Shown here: positions 46,237-55,304 of the stretch, one piece after another | Numbering within the stretch: position 1 is the stretch's first letter | Layout: every line of letters starts with the position of its first letter | DNA from: Flavicella sediminum | GTDB taxonomy: Bacteria > Bacteroidota > Bacteroidia > Flavobacteriales > Flavobacteriaceae | DNA: 64,000 nt | NCBI RefSeq assembly: GCF_006381105.1 | Contig: NZ_VDET01000021.1 | Coordinates: 1-64,000 of the forward strand | Reading direction: 5' to 3' | The notes under the pieces: model-generated | What the model was told of the DNA's origin: nothing | Seen by the model: only the letters and a program-made list of their open reading frames with translations | Database searches by the model: none | Translations under genes and position numbers: made by a program

Positions 46237-48618
46237 ATGAATCCATTTAGAATAAGTAAAACACCGCTATCGTATTTATTTTTCATTTTTTTCTACGGTC
46301 ATATTGTACAAGCACAGCAAGTCGACTATAATGTAGATTTTGAACATTTTTTATCTAAACACGACATGGTGTGGGATGAAATTCCTACTACTTGGGAAAC
46401 CGCAGCCTATACAGGAAATGGAAATGTTGGATTTTTATTCTACAAAACAAAAGGACAAGGAGATAATGTAATGTCTATTCATTTAGGTAGACATGATTAT
46501 TCCGATCATAGAGAAGCTTCTAAAACAGATCAAATGTTATGGATCAAAAGAAGTCGTTTGCCTTTAGGCTATTTTAATTTAACATCTAAAGGAACTGTTA
46601 CAGGAGTAAATTTAAAATTAGATTTATGGAATGCAGAGTTAACAGGTACTGTTAAAACAAGCCTAGGAAGTTATAACATAAAAGGATTTTCGCATAGTGG
46701 TGAAGATGTAGTTTATTTTGAAACAGATGCAAAAAACGAAGATGTAAAAATTACTTGGCATCCTAGAAAACCAGTTCCTCCAGTATACAGTGTTTTAAAA
46801 AAAGGAGGTGGTCCTAAAGCAGGAGGTTCATGGGCTAGAATGCGTGCAGAAGTTTTAGAAATGCCCGAAGAACCAACTTTGAGTAAAAAAGATGGTTATG
46901 AATTTTGTTTTCAGCCTTTGTACAAACACAGAGGTGAAACAACTACTGGATGGAAAATATCTGGTAAATCTAATGGAAAACAAGAATTGATGACAAGTGT
47001 GCATCATAGTTATCCTGAAAGAAATTCACTAGAAAAAGTAACTCAAAACTTAGATAAAGGATTTGAATTGTTACAACAAAAACAATTTGTAAAAACACAT
47101 CAAAAATGGTGGCATGAATATTACCCTTTAAGCTTTGTAACTTTTAACGATCCTGAAAAAGAATCTTTCTACTGGATTCAAATGTACAAGTTTGGTTCTG
47201 CTACTAGAGGTAATGGACCTATAATGGATTTAATGGGACCTTGGTATCACGATACTTTTTGGCCAATGGTTTGGGGAGATTTAAATGTAGAATTACAATA
47301 TTGGACTCATTTAACGGCCAACCGTTTAGAGGTGGGACAATCTTTACCTAACAATATAGATAAATACACCAAACATTTAGAAGGTAACGTACCAGAAAGA
47401 TGGAAAGAAAGTGCTGCTATTGCTGCTTTGTTCCCTCAAAACATGGATGCTTATAATGGAGCAAAGGTTCCAGACATGTTGGTATGGATTTTAAACGATT
47501 ATTGGTTGCACTGCGAGTTTGCAGGAGATCATGAGCGTATGAGAGACAATTTGTTTCCTATTCTAAAAAAAGCAGTAAATAGTTATTTAAATTATATTAA
47601 AGACAATCCTGTTGAAAGTACGGATGGTAAAATTCATATTAAAAATAGTTGGTCTCCAGAATACCCTAGCGGACATGGGCAAGATGTTAATTTTACCTTG
47701 GCATTAATCCGTTGGGGTTGTCAAACATTGGTTGACATAGATACTGAATTTAACCTACAAGATCCTTTAAAAAAGGAATGGCAAAACTTATTAGATAATT
47801 TGGTAGATTTTCAAGTAGACAAAAACGGACTTAGAATAGGAAAAGATATTGCTTTTGAAAAACCACACCGTCACTACTCACATTTATTAGCTTTTTACCC
47901 CTTATCTATTATTACTCCAGAAACCAAAGAAGATAAAAAACTATTAAAAACATCTTTAGACCATTGGTTAGACGTAACTTTTAATAGTGATATTAAAGTA
48001 AAAGCAATGCCTGTTACAGGGTATACTGCTACAGGAGCTGCATCTATGTACGCATGCTTAGGAGATGCAGACAAAGCTTATTATTATCTTGATTTTTTAA
48101 TCAAACATAAAAACATTTCACCAACCACCATGTATGCAGAAGGTGGAAATCCTGTAATTGAAAGTCCTTTGTCTTTTGCAACAAGCGTACACGATATGTT
48201 GTTACAAAGTTGGGGAGGAAAAATTAGAATATTCCCTGCCACTCCAAAAAAATGGGAAGATGCTACGTTTCACAACTTTAGAACTCAAGGAGCTTTTTTA
48301 GTAAGTGCAAAAAAAATAAAAGGAATTACCGAATTTGTTGCTGTAAAAAGTTTAAAAGGAAAAAAATGTTTTATTCAGACAGATATAGAAAATCCTAAAT
48401 TTTACATCAACAATAAAAAAATAAAGCTTCAAATAAATAGAAATGGATTTTATCAGATTCCACTAAAAGAAAATGAAACAGCAATTATTACTTGTAAAAA
48501 ACTAGAAAAGACAGATTTATCAATTAATGAATTACCTGTAAAAGACAGTGATACCAATTTATTTGGATACAGTAAAAAAACAAAAAGACTACCTAGTCAT
48601 AACTTTTACTCTAAATAA
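46237..48618 (+). CDS. GH95-like alpha-L-fucosidase (or related (alpha/alpha)6 exo-enzyme)
   Basis: 793 aa, signal peptide ending near HIVQAQ. N-terminal beta-sandwich domain (about 30-270), then an (alpha/alpha)6-barrel-type domain: MDLMGPWYHDTFWPMVWGDLN, KNSWSPEYPSG near 468-478 (the position of the catalytic Asn-x-Ser-x-Glu region of GH95) and PHRHYSHLLAFYPL near 541-554, the HRHxSHL hallmark. HGQDVNFTLALIRWG and AMPVTGYTATGAAS are also GH95-like. Inverting alpha-1,2-L-fucosidase or L-galactosidase activity is known for the family; the linkage here is not readable. It is the first gene under box 3. Confidence 0.8.
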   Translation: MNPFRISKTPLSYLFFIFFYGHIVQAQQVDYNVDFEHFLSKHDMVWDEIPTTWETAAYTGNGNVGFLFYKTKGQGDNVMSIHLGRHDYSDHREASKTDQMLWIKRSRLPLGYFNLTSKGTVTGVNLKLDLWNAELTGTVKTSLGSYNIKGFSHSGEDVVYFETDAKNEDVKITWHPRKPVPPVYSVLKKGGGPKAGGSWARMRAEVLEMPEEPTLSKKDGYEFCFQPLYKHRGETTTGWKISGKSNGKQELMTSVHHSYPERNSLEKVTQNLDKGFELLQQKQFVKTHQKWWHEYYPLSFVTFNDPEKESFYWIQMYKFGSATRGNGPIMDLMGPWYHDTFWPMVWGDLNVELQYWTHLTANRLEVGQSLPNNIDKYTKHLEGNVPERWKESAAIAALFPQNMDAYNGAKVPDMLVWILNDYWLHCEFAGDHERMRDNLFPILKKAVNSYLNYIKDNPVESTDGKIHIKNSWSPEYPSGHGQDVNFTLALIRWGCQTLVDIDTEFNLQDPLKKEWQNLLDNLVDFQVDKNGLRIGKDIAFEKPHRHYSHLLAFYPLSIITPETKEDKKLLKTSLDHWLDVTFNSDIKVKAMPVTGYTATGAASMYACLGDADKAYYYLDFLIKHKNISPTTMYAEGGNPVIESPLSFATSVHDMLLQSWGGKIRIFPATPKKWEDATFHNFRTQGAFLVSAKKIKGITEFVAVKSLKGKKCFIQTDIENPKFYINNKKIKLQINRNGFYQIPLKENETAIITCKKLEKTDLSINELPVKDSDTNLFGYSKKTKRLPSHNFYSK

Positions 48619-48623
48619 AAACA

Positions 48624-50144
48624 ATGTTTAAATTAAACAAAATTCATTTCACGCTACTTCTAAGTATATGTTCTTTTGGTCTAGTTGCTCAGGAACGTAA
48701 AATTCAACCTACTTGGGAATCTTTGGCTCAAAACTATCAAGTGCCAGAATGGTTTCTAGATGGTAAAATTGGTGTTTGGATGCATTGGGGAATTCCATCT
48801 TCTATTAAAGGAGATAGACCACACGACGGTTCTCATTACGGAAGATGGGTATATGGTACCGAAGATTACATTCCTAAAGTACCTAGTGAAGCTGTAAGGA
48901 AAGCAGTAACCAAACTTAAAGCCTGGCATATAGAGAATTATGGTCCTTTAGAATACTTTGGATATGAAGATTTAATTCCTCAGTTTAAGGGAGAAAATTT
49001 TGATGCTGAAGCCATTGTAAAATTTGTAAAAGAGTGTGGTGCTAGGTTTATTATGCCTGTAGCCACACATCACGATAATTTTGACATGTACGATTCTTCT
49101 TTTCCCTACAATTCCGTAAAAATGGGACCTAAAAGAGATGTGTTACAAGAATGGAAAAATGCGGCTTATAACAACGGATTAAAATTTGGAGTTTCTACAC
49201 ATTTATATTGGTCTCCTCGTTTTTTTAATGGAGCTAGAAAATACCAAAAGCCAAATACTCCTGAATGGAAATTGTTTAATATGGATTATGATCCTGTAAG
49301 ATTTGCTAGTCAAGACAGTTGGAATAAACATTGGTACCAACGCTGTTGGGATGTGATTGAAAAATACAATCCAGACATGTTTAACAACGACTCTCCCTAC
49401 CCTGATTTAAAAACAGGAAAAGGAATTGGATTAAAATTGTTTACAGATTATCTTAATAAAGACTTAAAAGAAAACAACGGAAAACAAACCACCGTACTTT
49501 CTTTTAAAGATGCTAAAAAAAACAAAGCTGCTTTTACCTATAATATGGAACGTGGTATGTCTGGTGAAATACAAGAACATCCTTGGATGTGGGCTACAGA
49601 TATTTCTGGTACATGGTTCTATAGAAAAGGAGCTTCTAATAGAATACTCCCATCTGTTTTAATAGGAAATGCTATTGATGCTATTAGTAAAAACGGAGTG
49701 GTGATGATTAATATTGCACAAAAAGGAGATGGTACTATTCCTGAAAATCAAATTAAAATATTAAGCGATTTTGGAACTTTTGTAAAAACAAATCAAGAAG
49801 GAATTTACAGAACAAGACCCTGGAAAATATTTGGAGAAGGTTCTTTAAAAATAGAAACTAGAAGAGGGGGTGAAAACTTAAAAGAATTCTCTGAAAAGGA
49901 TATTCGTTTTACCCAAAAAGGCAATTATTTATTTGTTTTTGTACTAGCGCAACCTACACAAGATATTACTATAGAAAGTTTAAAAAAAGGAGGTCTTTTA
50001 AAAGAAGCTATTCTAAACATTACTTTGTTAGGAAGTACTGAAAAAATAAAATGGCAACACAACAAACAAGCACTTAGCATTCAACTTCCAAAAGAAGCAA
50101 TGCCCAATCCACATGCTATTTGTTTTAAATTATATTTGCAATAA
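48624..50144 (+). CDS. GH29 alpha-L-fucosidase (divergent active-site segment)
   Basis: 506 aa with signal MFKLNKIHFTLLLSICSFGLVAQ. The GH29 start region is WFLDGKIGVWMHWGIPSS near 43-60; the histidine pair HHDNFDMYDSS is near 149-159; VSTHLYWSPRF follows. The nucleophile position reads NPDMFNNDSPYP with Asp256, whereas the other two GH29 proteins here have WFD. It ends the barrel with VMINIAQKGDGTIP. This probably marks a different GH29 subfamily, perhaps with a different linkage. It is 6 bp after the GH95 gene. Confidence 0.88.
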   Translation: MFKLNKIHFTLLLSICSFGLVAQERKIQPTWESLAQNYQVPEWFLDGKIGVWMHWGIPSSIKGDRPHDGSHYGRWVYGTEDYIPKVPSEAVRKAVTKLKAWHIENYGPLEYFGYEDLIPQFKGENFDAEAIVKFVKECGARFIMPVATHHDNFDMYDSSFPYNSVKMGPKRDVLQEWKNAAYNNGLKFGVSTHLYWSPRFFNGARKYQKPNTPEWKLFNMDYDPVRFASQDSWNKHWYQRCWDVIEKYNPDMFNNDSPYPDLKTGKGIGLKLFTDYLNKDLKENNGKQTTVLSFKDAKKNKAAFTYNMERGMSGEIQEHPWMWATDISGTWFYRKGASNRILPSVLIGNAIDAISKNGVVMINIAQKGDGTIPENQIKILSDFGTFVKTNQEGIYRTRPWKIFGEGSLKIETRRGGENLKEFSEKDIRFTQKGNYLFVFVLAQPTQDITIESLKKGGLLKEAILNITLLGSTEKIKWQHNKQALSIQLPKEAMPNPHAICFKLYLQ

Positions 50145-50167
50145 ACCTTATTACAAAAAAACTTATC

Positions 50168-51724
50168 ATGCAATTTAACACCTCTCGAATTTTACTAAGA
50201 ACACTACTTTTTGTTCTACTTAATTTTTATTCTGCTGTAGCTTTTAACAAAACAGTTGTAAATAATCCAACAAAAATTGAGTTAGCTTCTCTATTTCAAA
50301 ACCATATGGTTTTACAAAGAGATGCAAAAATTCCTGTTTGGGGAAAAGGAGAACCTGGTACAAAAATTACAGTACAGTTTGCAAATACTACAAAAAAAAC
50401 AACCGTTGATAAAAATGGAAAATGGCAAGTAAAGCTACCTTCTTTAAAAGCTAGTTTTGAGTCTAGAACGATGACAATATCATCGGCTAAGGAAACCATA
50501 GAAATTACAGATGTTGTTGTTGGAGAAGTTTGGATTTGCTCTGGGCAATCTAACATGCAGTTTCATGTAAATTCTGTTCCCGAATTAAAAAAACTAATTC
50601 CATCAGCAAAGAATATTAGAAGCTTTCAGGTAAAAAACACCGTTGCTTTTACACCTCAAGACACTTGTGAAGGAACTTGGAAAACAGAAAACCCAAGCAG
50701 CGCTGTAGCTTTTTCTTTTGCTTATTTTTTAGAAGATGCGATTGATACTCCTATAGGAATTATTCAAACTTCTTGGGGAAGTTCTTCTTTAGAAGCTTGG
50801 ATGCCTAGAGAATTAACAGCTAAAGTTCCTCATTTTAAAACAATGATGGAAGAGTTTGATGCTGATACTACAACCCAAAATAAAATTAAAACCATTTTAG
50901 AAGGACCAAAACCTTGGACTAGAAATGATGATGTTTTTTTACGCAGACAATCTAACATTCTTTACAATGCTATGATGCACCCACTAATTCCTTACGCTTG
51001 TAGAGGTTTGGTGTGGTATCAAGGAGAACGTAACACACAGTCTATGCAGGGTATGGTAGAAAAACCTTGGTTTTCTAGAAATTCTGGAATGTTAAAATAC
51101 AGTAGTTCACTACAACAATGGATTCACAATTATAGAGATTCTTGGAATCAAAAAGACATGGATTTTTTAATTGTCATGCTTCCTGGTTACGGACAAATTT
51201 TAAAAGATAGTCCCGTAAAAGAAATGAATCATCCCAATGCTCATTCTTGGGCTTGGATGCGTGAGTCTCAGTTAAAAGCACTAGAAATTCCTCATACATC
51301 TGTAGCCAATACGATTGATTTAGGAGATGTTAAGAACATTCATCCTAAAGACAAATTACCTGTAGGACAAAGATTGGCTTTACTTGCACAACGTGATGCT
51401 TTAGATTTAAAAGTAAAAGCATCGGGTCCTGTATTTAAAAAAGCTAAAATAAAAAACAACACAATTACTATTTGTTTTGATGAAGCCAAAACATTAAAAA
51501 CAACAGACGGAAAAGCTCCTAGAGAATTTTGGCTGGCAGATGATTCTAAAAAATGGGTACAAGCCAATGCTGAAATAAAAGGAGAAACTATTGTGTTGTC
51601 GTCTTCTAAACTAAAAAACCCAAAATACGTTAGATATGCGTTTACAGGAAAACCTAACGTAAACTTGGTCAACGAAATTGACTTACCTGCTTATCCGTTT
51701 AGAACAGATAACTTTAAACCTTAA
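50168..51724 (+). CDS. Sialate O-acetylesterase-like SGNH esterase
   Basis: 518 aa with signal region MQFNTSRILLRTLLFVLLNFYSAVA. Family start ELASLFQNHMVLQRDAKIPVWGKGEPG, then the SGNH block I in VVVGEVWICSGQSNMQFHV (nucleophile Ser in GQSN near 129), and block III-like GLVWYQGERNTQS. The C-terminal segment includes NTIDLGDVKNIHPKDKLPVGQRLALLA with the DxxH-type catalytic His. Members remove O-acetyl groups from sugars; here most likely from the fucan. It lies between the GH29 gene (24 bp) and a sulfatase (17 bp). Confidence 0.88.
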   Translation: MQFNTSRILLRTLLFVLLNFYSAVAFNKTVVNNPTKIELASLFQNHMVLQRDAKIPVWGKGEPGTKITVQFANTTKKTTVDKNGKWQVKLPSLKASFESRTMTISSAKETIEITDVVVGEVWICSGQSNMQFHVNSVPELKKLIPSAKNIRSFQVKNTVAFTPQDTCEGTWKTENPSSAVAFSFAYFLEDAIDTPIGIIQTSWGSSSLEAWMPRELTAKVPHFKTMMEEFDADTTTQNKIKTILEGPKPWTRNDDVFLRRQSNILYNAMMHPLIPYACRGLVWYQGERNTQSMQGMVEKPWFSRNSGMLKYSSSLQQWIHNYRDSWNQKDMDFLIVMLPGYGQILKDSPVKEMNHPNAHSWAWMRESQLKALEIPHTSVANTIDLGDVKNIHPKDKLPVGQRLALLAQRDALDLKVKASGPVFKKAKIKNNTITICFDEAKTLKTTDGKAPREFWLADDSKKWVQANAEIKGETIVLSSSKLKNPKYVRYAFTGKPNVNLVNEIDLPAYPFRTDNFKP

Positions 51725-51740
51725 AACTAAACCCTTATAA

Positions 51741-53303
51741 ATGAAAGCTCTTATAAAAAACATTCTTAAAATTACTGGCTATGCTTTTACGGTAGCTATC
51801 TATCTTTCTTTTAATACGCTTTTGGCTAGTTCTAAAAAACCAAAGCCAAATGTTATTTTTGTGTTTTCTGATGATCAAAGATTTAATTCTTTAAGTATGA
51901 CTGGAGATGCAGTTACTAAAACTCCAAATATTGATCAACTAGCTAAAGAAGGAGTGTTTTTTAACAATGCCTATATCACTAGTCCTATTTGTGGACCTAG
52001 TAGAGCTAATATATTTTCAGGGCAATGGGAAAGAAAAAACAAAATTGGTTTTAACTATGTTTCTAAAAACTTAATATCTGAAGAAACTTATCAAAATAGT
52101 TGGTTGGCACAGTTAAAAAAAGCAGGATATTCTACAGCATTTATTGGAAAAAGTCACACCAAAATTGCCGACAGAAAAAACACTCCTTTAAATAAAAATA
52201 CGGATTTTGCTTATTACGGAGAAGGCCACTTAGGATTTTATCCTGCAAGAAAACACAAACAGTTTTCTAACCTAAAAAACAAAACTCAAATAGAAGGATT
52301 GTTAGAGGCTACAAAAGCTTATTTAACACAAGATGATAGCTACGATTATTTTTACAAAAATGCGTTGCCTTCTATTCAAAATCAATTACAAAAAAGGGAT
52401 CCTAAAAAGCCTTTTTCTGCTTGGATTAACTTAAACCTTCCACACGCATCTAGTATTGGAGGAATGGGATCACAAGCCACAGATCCGGAATACTACAAAA
52501 CACTTTATAACGATGTAAAACATCAAATTGAACTTCCGGAAGGATATCCGCAAGACATTAGTTTACCAGACAATGTATATGCTACCAAAGATTTAATGAA
52601 GTATTATGTAACATCTAACAAAAACAGATTGTTAAACGAGAAACTTAAGATGGATAGAGCAGTATACGCTATTGATCTAATGATGGGAAATTTACGTGCC
52701 TTTTTAAAAGAAATTGGAGAAGATAAAAACACCATTATAGTGTTTTGTTCAGACAACGGTTTGTTTTTAGGAGAACACGGTTTAGGTGGTAAAACTATTT
52801 TGTACGATGAATCAGTACACGTTCCCCTAGTTGTATATTCTCCATTATTCGATAAAAAAACAAAAGGTAAAGTAATTGATGAATTGGTAGTTGGACAAGA
52901 TATTCCTGCCACTATTTTAGATATGTGTGGTATAGCTGTTCCTAAATCGTACCAAGGAAAAAGCATGCTTCCTTTAATTGAGAAAAATAAAACTCCTTGG
53001 AGAGAAGAAATCTTTTTGGAAAACTTATTTACAGATCAAGGTTATCCTCGTCAGGAAGGAATAAGAACAAAACAATACAAATACATTCGCTCTTTTAGTA
53101 AAGAAAATGACAGAAGTAAATATTTACCTGAACAGTCTATCAAAACAAAAGAAGCGCCTATTTACGAAGAATTGTTTGATATTTTAAAAGATCCTAAAGA
53201 GCAAAATAATTTAGCTTCCATTCCAAAATATAAAAGTGAACTGGATTATTTTAGGAAAAAATGTAGTGAAAAAGCAGAAGAATTATTAACCTCCTGTGAC
53301 TAA
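51741..53303 (+). CDS. S1-family sulfatase (CGPSR)
   Basis: 520 aa. Signal region about MKALIKNILKITGYAFTVAIYLSFNTLLA. Motifs: VIFVFSDDQRFNSLSMTGD, CGPSRANIFSGQ with Cys84 (formylglycine position), FIGKSHT in place of GKWHL, FCSDNGLFLGEHGLGGKTILYDESVHVPLVVY. The SDDQRF start and the GEHGLGGK segment mark a subfamily unlike the other nine sulfatases here. It is fourth and last gene in the box 3 operon. Confidence 0.9.
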   Translation: MKALIKNILKITGYAFTVAIYLSFNTLLASSKKPKPNVIFVFSDDQRFNSLSMTGDAVTKTPNIDQLAKEGVFFNNAYITSPICGPSRANIFSGQWERKNKIGFNYVSKNLISEETYQNSWLAQLKKAGYSTAFIGKSHTKIADRKNTPLNKNTDFAYYGEGHLGFYPARKHKQFSNLKNKTQIEGLLEATKAYLTQDDSYDYFYKNALPSIQNQLQKRDPKKPFSAWINLNLPHASSIGGMGSQATDPEYYKTLYNDVKHQIELPEGYPQDISLPDNVYATKDLMKYYVTSNKNRLLNEKLKMDRAVYAIDLMMGNLRAFLKEIGEDKNTIIVFCSDNGLFLGEHGLGGKTILYDESVHVPLVVYSPLFDKKTKGKVIDELVVGQDIPATILDMCGIAVPKSYQGKSMLPLIEKNKTPWREEIFLENLFTDQGYPRQEGIRTKQYKYIRSFSKENDRSKYLPEQSIKTKEAPIYEELFDILKDPKEQNNLASIPKYKSELDYFRKKCSEKAEELLTSCD

Positions 53304-53370
53304 GTTGTTTTTCATAATAGTAAGAAAAACAGGATCAATTAATGAGCTAATAACAGGTTTAGATAGTTTA

Positions 53371-53426
53371 GAGCAATTTTTTGATGAGATTGAGAAAACA
53401 CAACTGTTCTTTTGAAGCTAACTTTG
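53371..53426 (+). promoter_or_regulatory. PUL box 4 and activated promoter (53567 gene)
   Basis: The box (53371-53397) starts GAGCAATT, has TTGATGAG in the middle and ends TTGAGAAA. The perfect -7 element TAACTTTG (53419-53426) ends exactly 29 nt later. The leader is about 135 nt, similar in length to that of the 29903 operon. Confidence 0.8.
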
Positions 53427-53566
53427 ACCTAGTCAATCTACAGTCTTGGCGTAACAACAAGTCTGTTGATTTATAAGAATAGTTTTAAGGTAGCTAGACT
53501 TAAATAGTTTTCAGAAAAACAATTTATAGAAACTGCCAAAGGTGAAATTCAATTAAATTAGCAAGT

Positions 53567-55132
53567 ATGAATAAATCGAATGTTTTTAATGCAAAATTAA
53601 TTTTGGCAATGTTGTTAACTGTTGTTTTGGACGTGAATGCTCAAAAAAAATCAGAACAACCCAATATTGTTTTTATCATTTGTGACGATTTAGGTTATGG
53701 AGATGTACAGAGTTTGGCTCCAGAAACAAGTAAAATTAAAACACCACATATTGATAGGTTAACACGAGAAGGAATGGTGTTTACAGATGCACATTCTGGC
53801 TCATCGGTTTGTACTCCAACACGTTATGGTATCATGACAGGGAGGTATAGTTGGCGAACAAAACTTCAAAGCGGTGTTGTTCAAGGCTTTGCTCCAAATT
53901 TAGTTGCAGAGGATCGACCAACAATTGGTAATTTTCTTAAAAGTCAAGGCTATCATACTGCAATCATAGGAAAATGGCACTTGAATTTTCAATATCTAGA
54001 TGCTGTTTCAAAAGAACCTATTTCAAAAATTGGAAAAAAACAGTTGCCACCAGTAGGTGCCATTATTCCTGATGGACCTATACATCGTGGGTTCGATTAT
54101 TACCACGGTTTTCATCATGCCAGAGATATGAAAGCTGTGATTGAAAATGACAAAGTAATTCTTTATGATGATGAAATTAATATGTTACCTCGTTTGACTA
54201 GTAAATCGGTCAATTATATTCATCAACAGGCAAAAAATAAAGATGGAAAACCATTTTTTTTATATGTTCCTTTAGGCTCTCCACATACACCAATATTGCC
54301 TTCAAAAGAATGGCAGGGTAAAAGCGGAATGGGGGCATATGCCGATTTTGTGATGCAAACAGATGCAACGGTAGGATCGATTACAAAAGCACTAGATGAA
54401 TCGGGCTTGTCGAAAAATACCTTGCTTATATTTACAAGTGATAATGGTACGTCTAAAGCGGCAGATATTCCAAATTTAGAGAAATATGGACATATTGTAA
54501 GTGCTGGATACCGTGGTTCAAAATCAGATTTATGGGATGGTGGTCATCGAGTGCCTTTTATTGTAAAATGGCCAAATAAAGTAAAAGCCCACTCAACCAA
54601 TAGTTCGTTAATTTGTTTAACGGATGTTTTGGCTACGTTTTCTGAAATAACGCATGTTGCTGTACCAAGTAAAAGTGGTGAGGATAGCGTAAGTTTTTTA
54701 GCTGCATTAAAAGGAGAAAAAATAAAGAGTACCAGAGCGGGAGTAATTCATCACTCAATTAGTGGGCATTTTGCCTATCGATTAGGGAAATGGAAATTAC
54801 TATTAGCCAAAGGATCTGGCGGTTGGTCGTCACCAAGAGAAAACGAGTCTTCTAAAATGCCAATTGCGCAATTATATGATATAGAAAAAGATCCGGCAGA
54901 AACTCAAAATTTGTACGAAACCCGTCCTGAAATTGCAAAAAAACTTTTAAAGCAATTGGAATTAGATATCAAAACAGGGCGAAGTACAAAAGGAGAATTC
55001 TCAAAAAATGATGTAGATAAAATCATTTTATGGAAAAGCGAAAACAGTAATAAGGCTAAAAATAAGTCCAAAAAAAATAAGAAGGCAAAAAAGAAAAGGT
55101 CTAAAAAGAAGAAGTCTAGAGAGGAGGTTTAA
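53567..55132 (+). CDS. S1-family sulfatase (CTPTR group) with poly-basic C-terminal tail
   Basis: 521 aa, signal peptide ending near LDVNAQ. Motifs: FIICDDLGYGD, CTPTRYGIMTGRYSWR with Cys82, GKWHLNFQY, VPLGSPHTPILP, FTSDNGTSKA, GGHRVPFIVKWP. Third member of the CTPTR group (with 18296 and 43499), sharing GRSTKG near residue 480. After it the protein ends in a tail of about 25 residues made almost only of Lys, Ser, Asn, Ala and Arg, which may hold the enzyme against an anionic polysaccharide. Single-gene unit under box 4. Confidence 0.9.
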   Translation: MNKSNVFNAKLILAMLLTVVLDVNAQKKSEQPNIVFIICDDLGYGDVQSLAPETSKIKTPHIDRLTREGMVFTDAHSGSSVCTPTRYGIMTGRYSWRTKLQSGVVQGFAPNLVAEDRPTIGNFLKSQGYHTAIIGKWHLNFQYLDAVSKEPISKIGKKQLPPVGAIIPDGPIHRGFDYYHGFHHARDMKAVIENDKVILYDDEINMLPRLTSKSVNYIHQQAKNKDGKPFFLYVPLGSPHTPILPSKEWQGKSGMGAYADFVMQTDATVGSITKALDESGLSKNTLLIFTSDNGTSKAADIPNLEKYGHIVSAGYRGSKSDLWDGGHRVPFIVKWPNKVKAHSTNSSLICLTDVLATFSEITHVAVPSKSGEDSVSFLAALKGEKIKSTRAGVIHHSISGHFAYRLGKWKLLLAKGSGGWSSPRENESSKMPIAQLYDIEKDPAETQNLYETRPEIAKKLLKQLELDIKTGRSTKGEFSKNDVDKIILWKSENSNKAKNKSKKNKKAKKKRSKKKKSREEV

Positions 55133-55151
55133 GATTTACTGTCTGAAAATA

Positions 55152-55193
55152 AATTCACCTCTAGTTGCTGTCAAAGGCTTCTAGAGGTGAATT
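55152..55193. repeat. Perfect 13-bp inverted repeat without a T tract
   Basis: AATTCACCTCTAG (55152-55164) and CTAGAGGTGAATT (55181-55193) pair perfectly around 16 nt, just after the sulfatase stop. GCTTTAC follows, not a T run, so it is either a weak terminator or a transcript-end stabilising hairpin. Confidence 0.55.
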
Positions 55194-55224
55194 GCTTTAC
55201 AACAATAGGGTTCATGCCTGTTTA

Positions 55225-55280
55225 CAGCAATGGTTTGATGAAAAAGAGAAAGTCGTTTTTTTATAGATAGACGTACTTTG
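55225..55280 (+). promoter_or_regulatory. PUL box 5 and activated promoter (55305 operon)
   Basis: The box (55225-55251) starts CAGCAAT, has TTTGATGA in the middle and ends AGAGAAA. The -7-like element GTACTTTG (55273-55280) ends exactly 29 nt later. This puts transcription start near 55287, so translation starts at the ATG at 55305. Confidence 0.75.
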
Positions 55281-55304
55281 TTTTCAAGTAAGCAAAACCA
55301 AACT

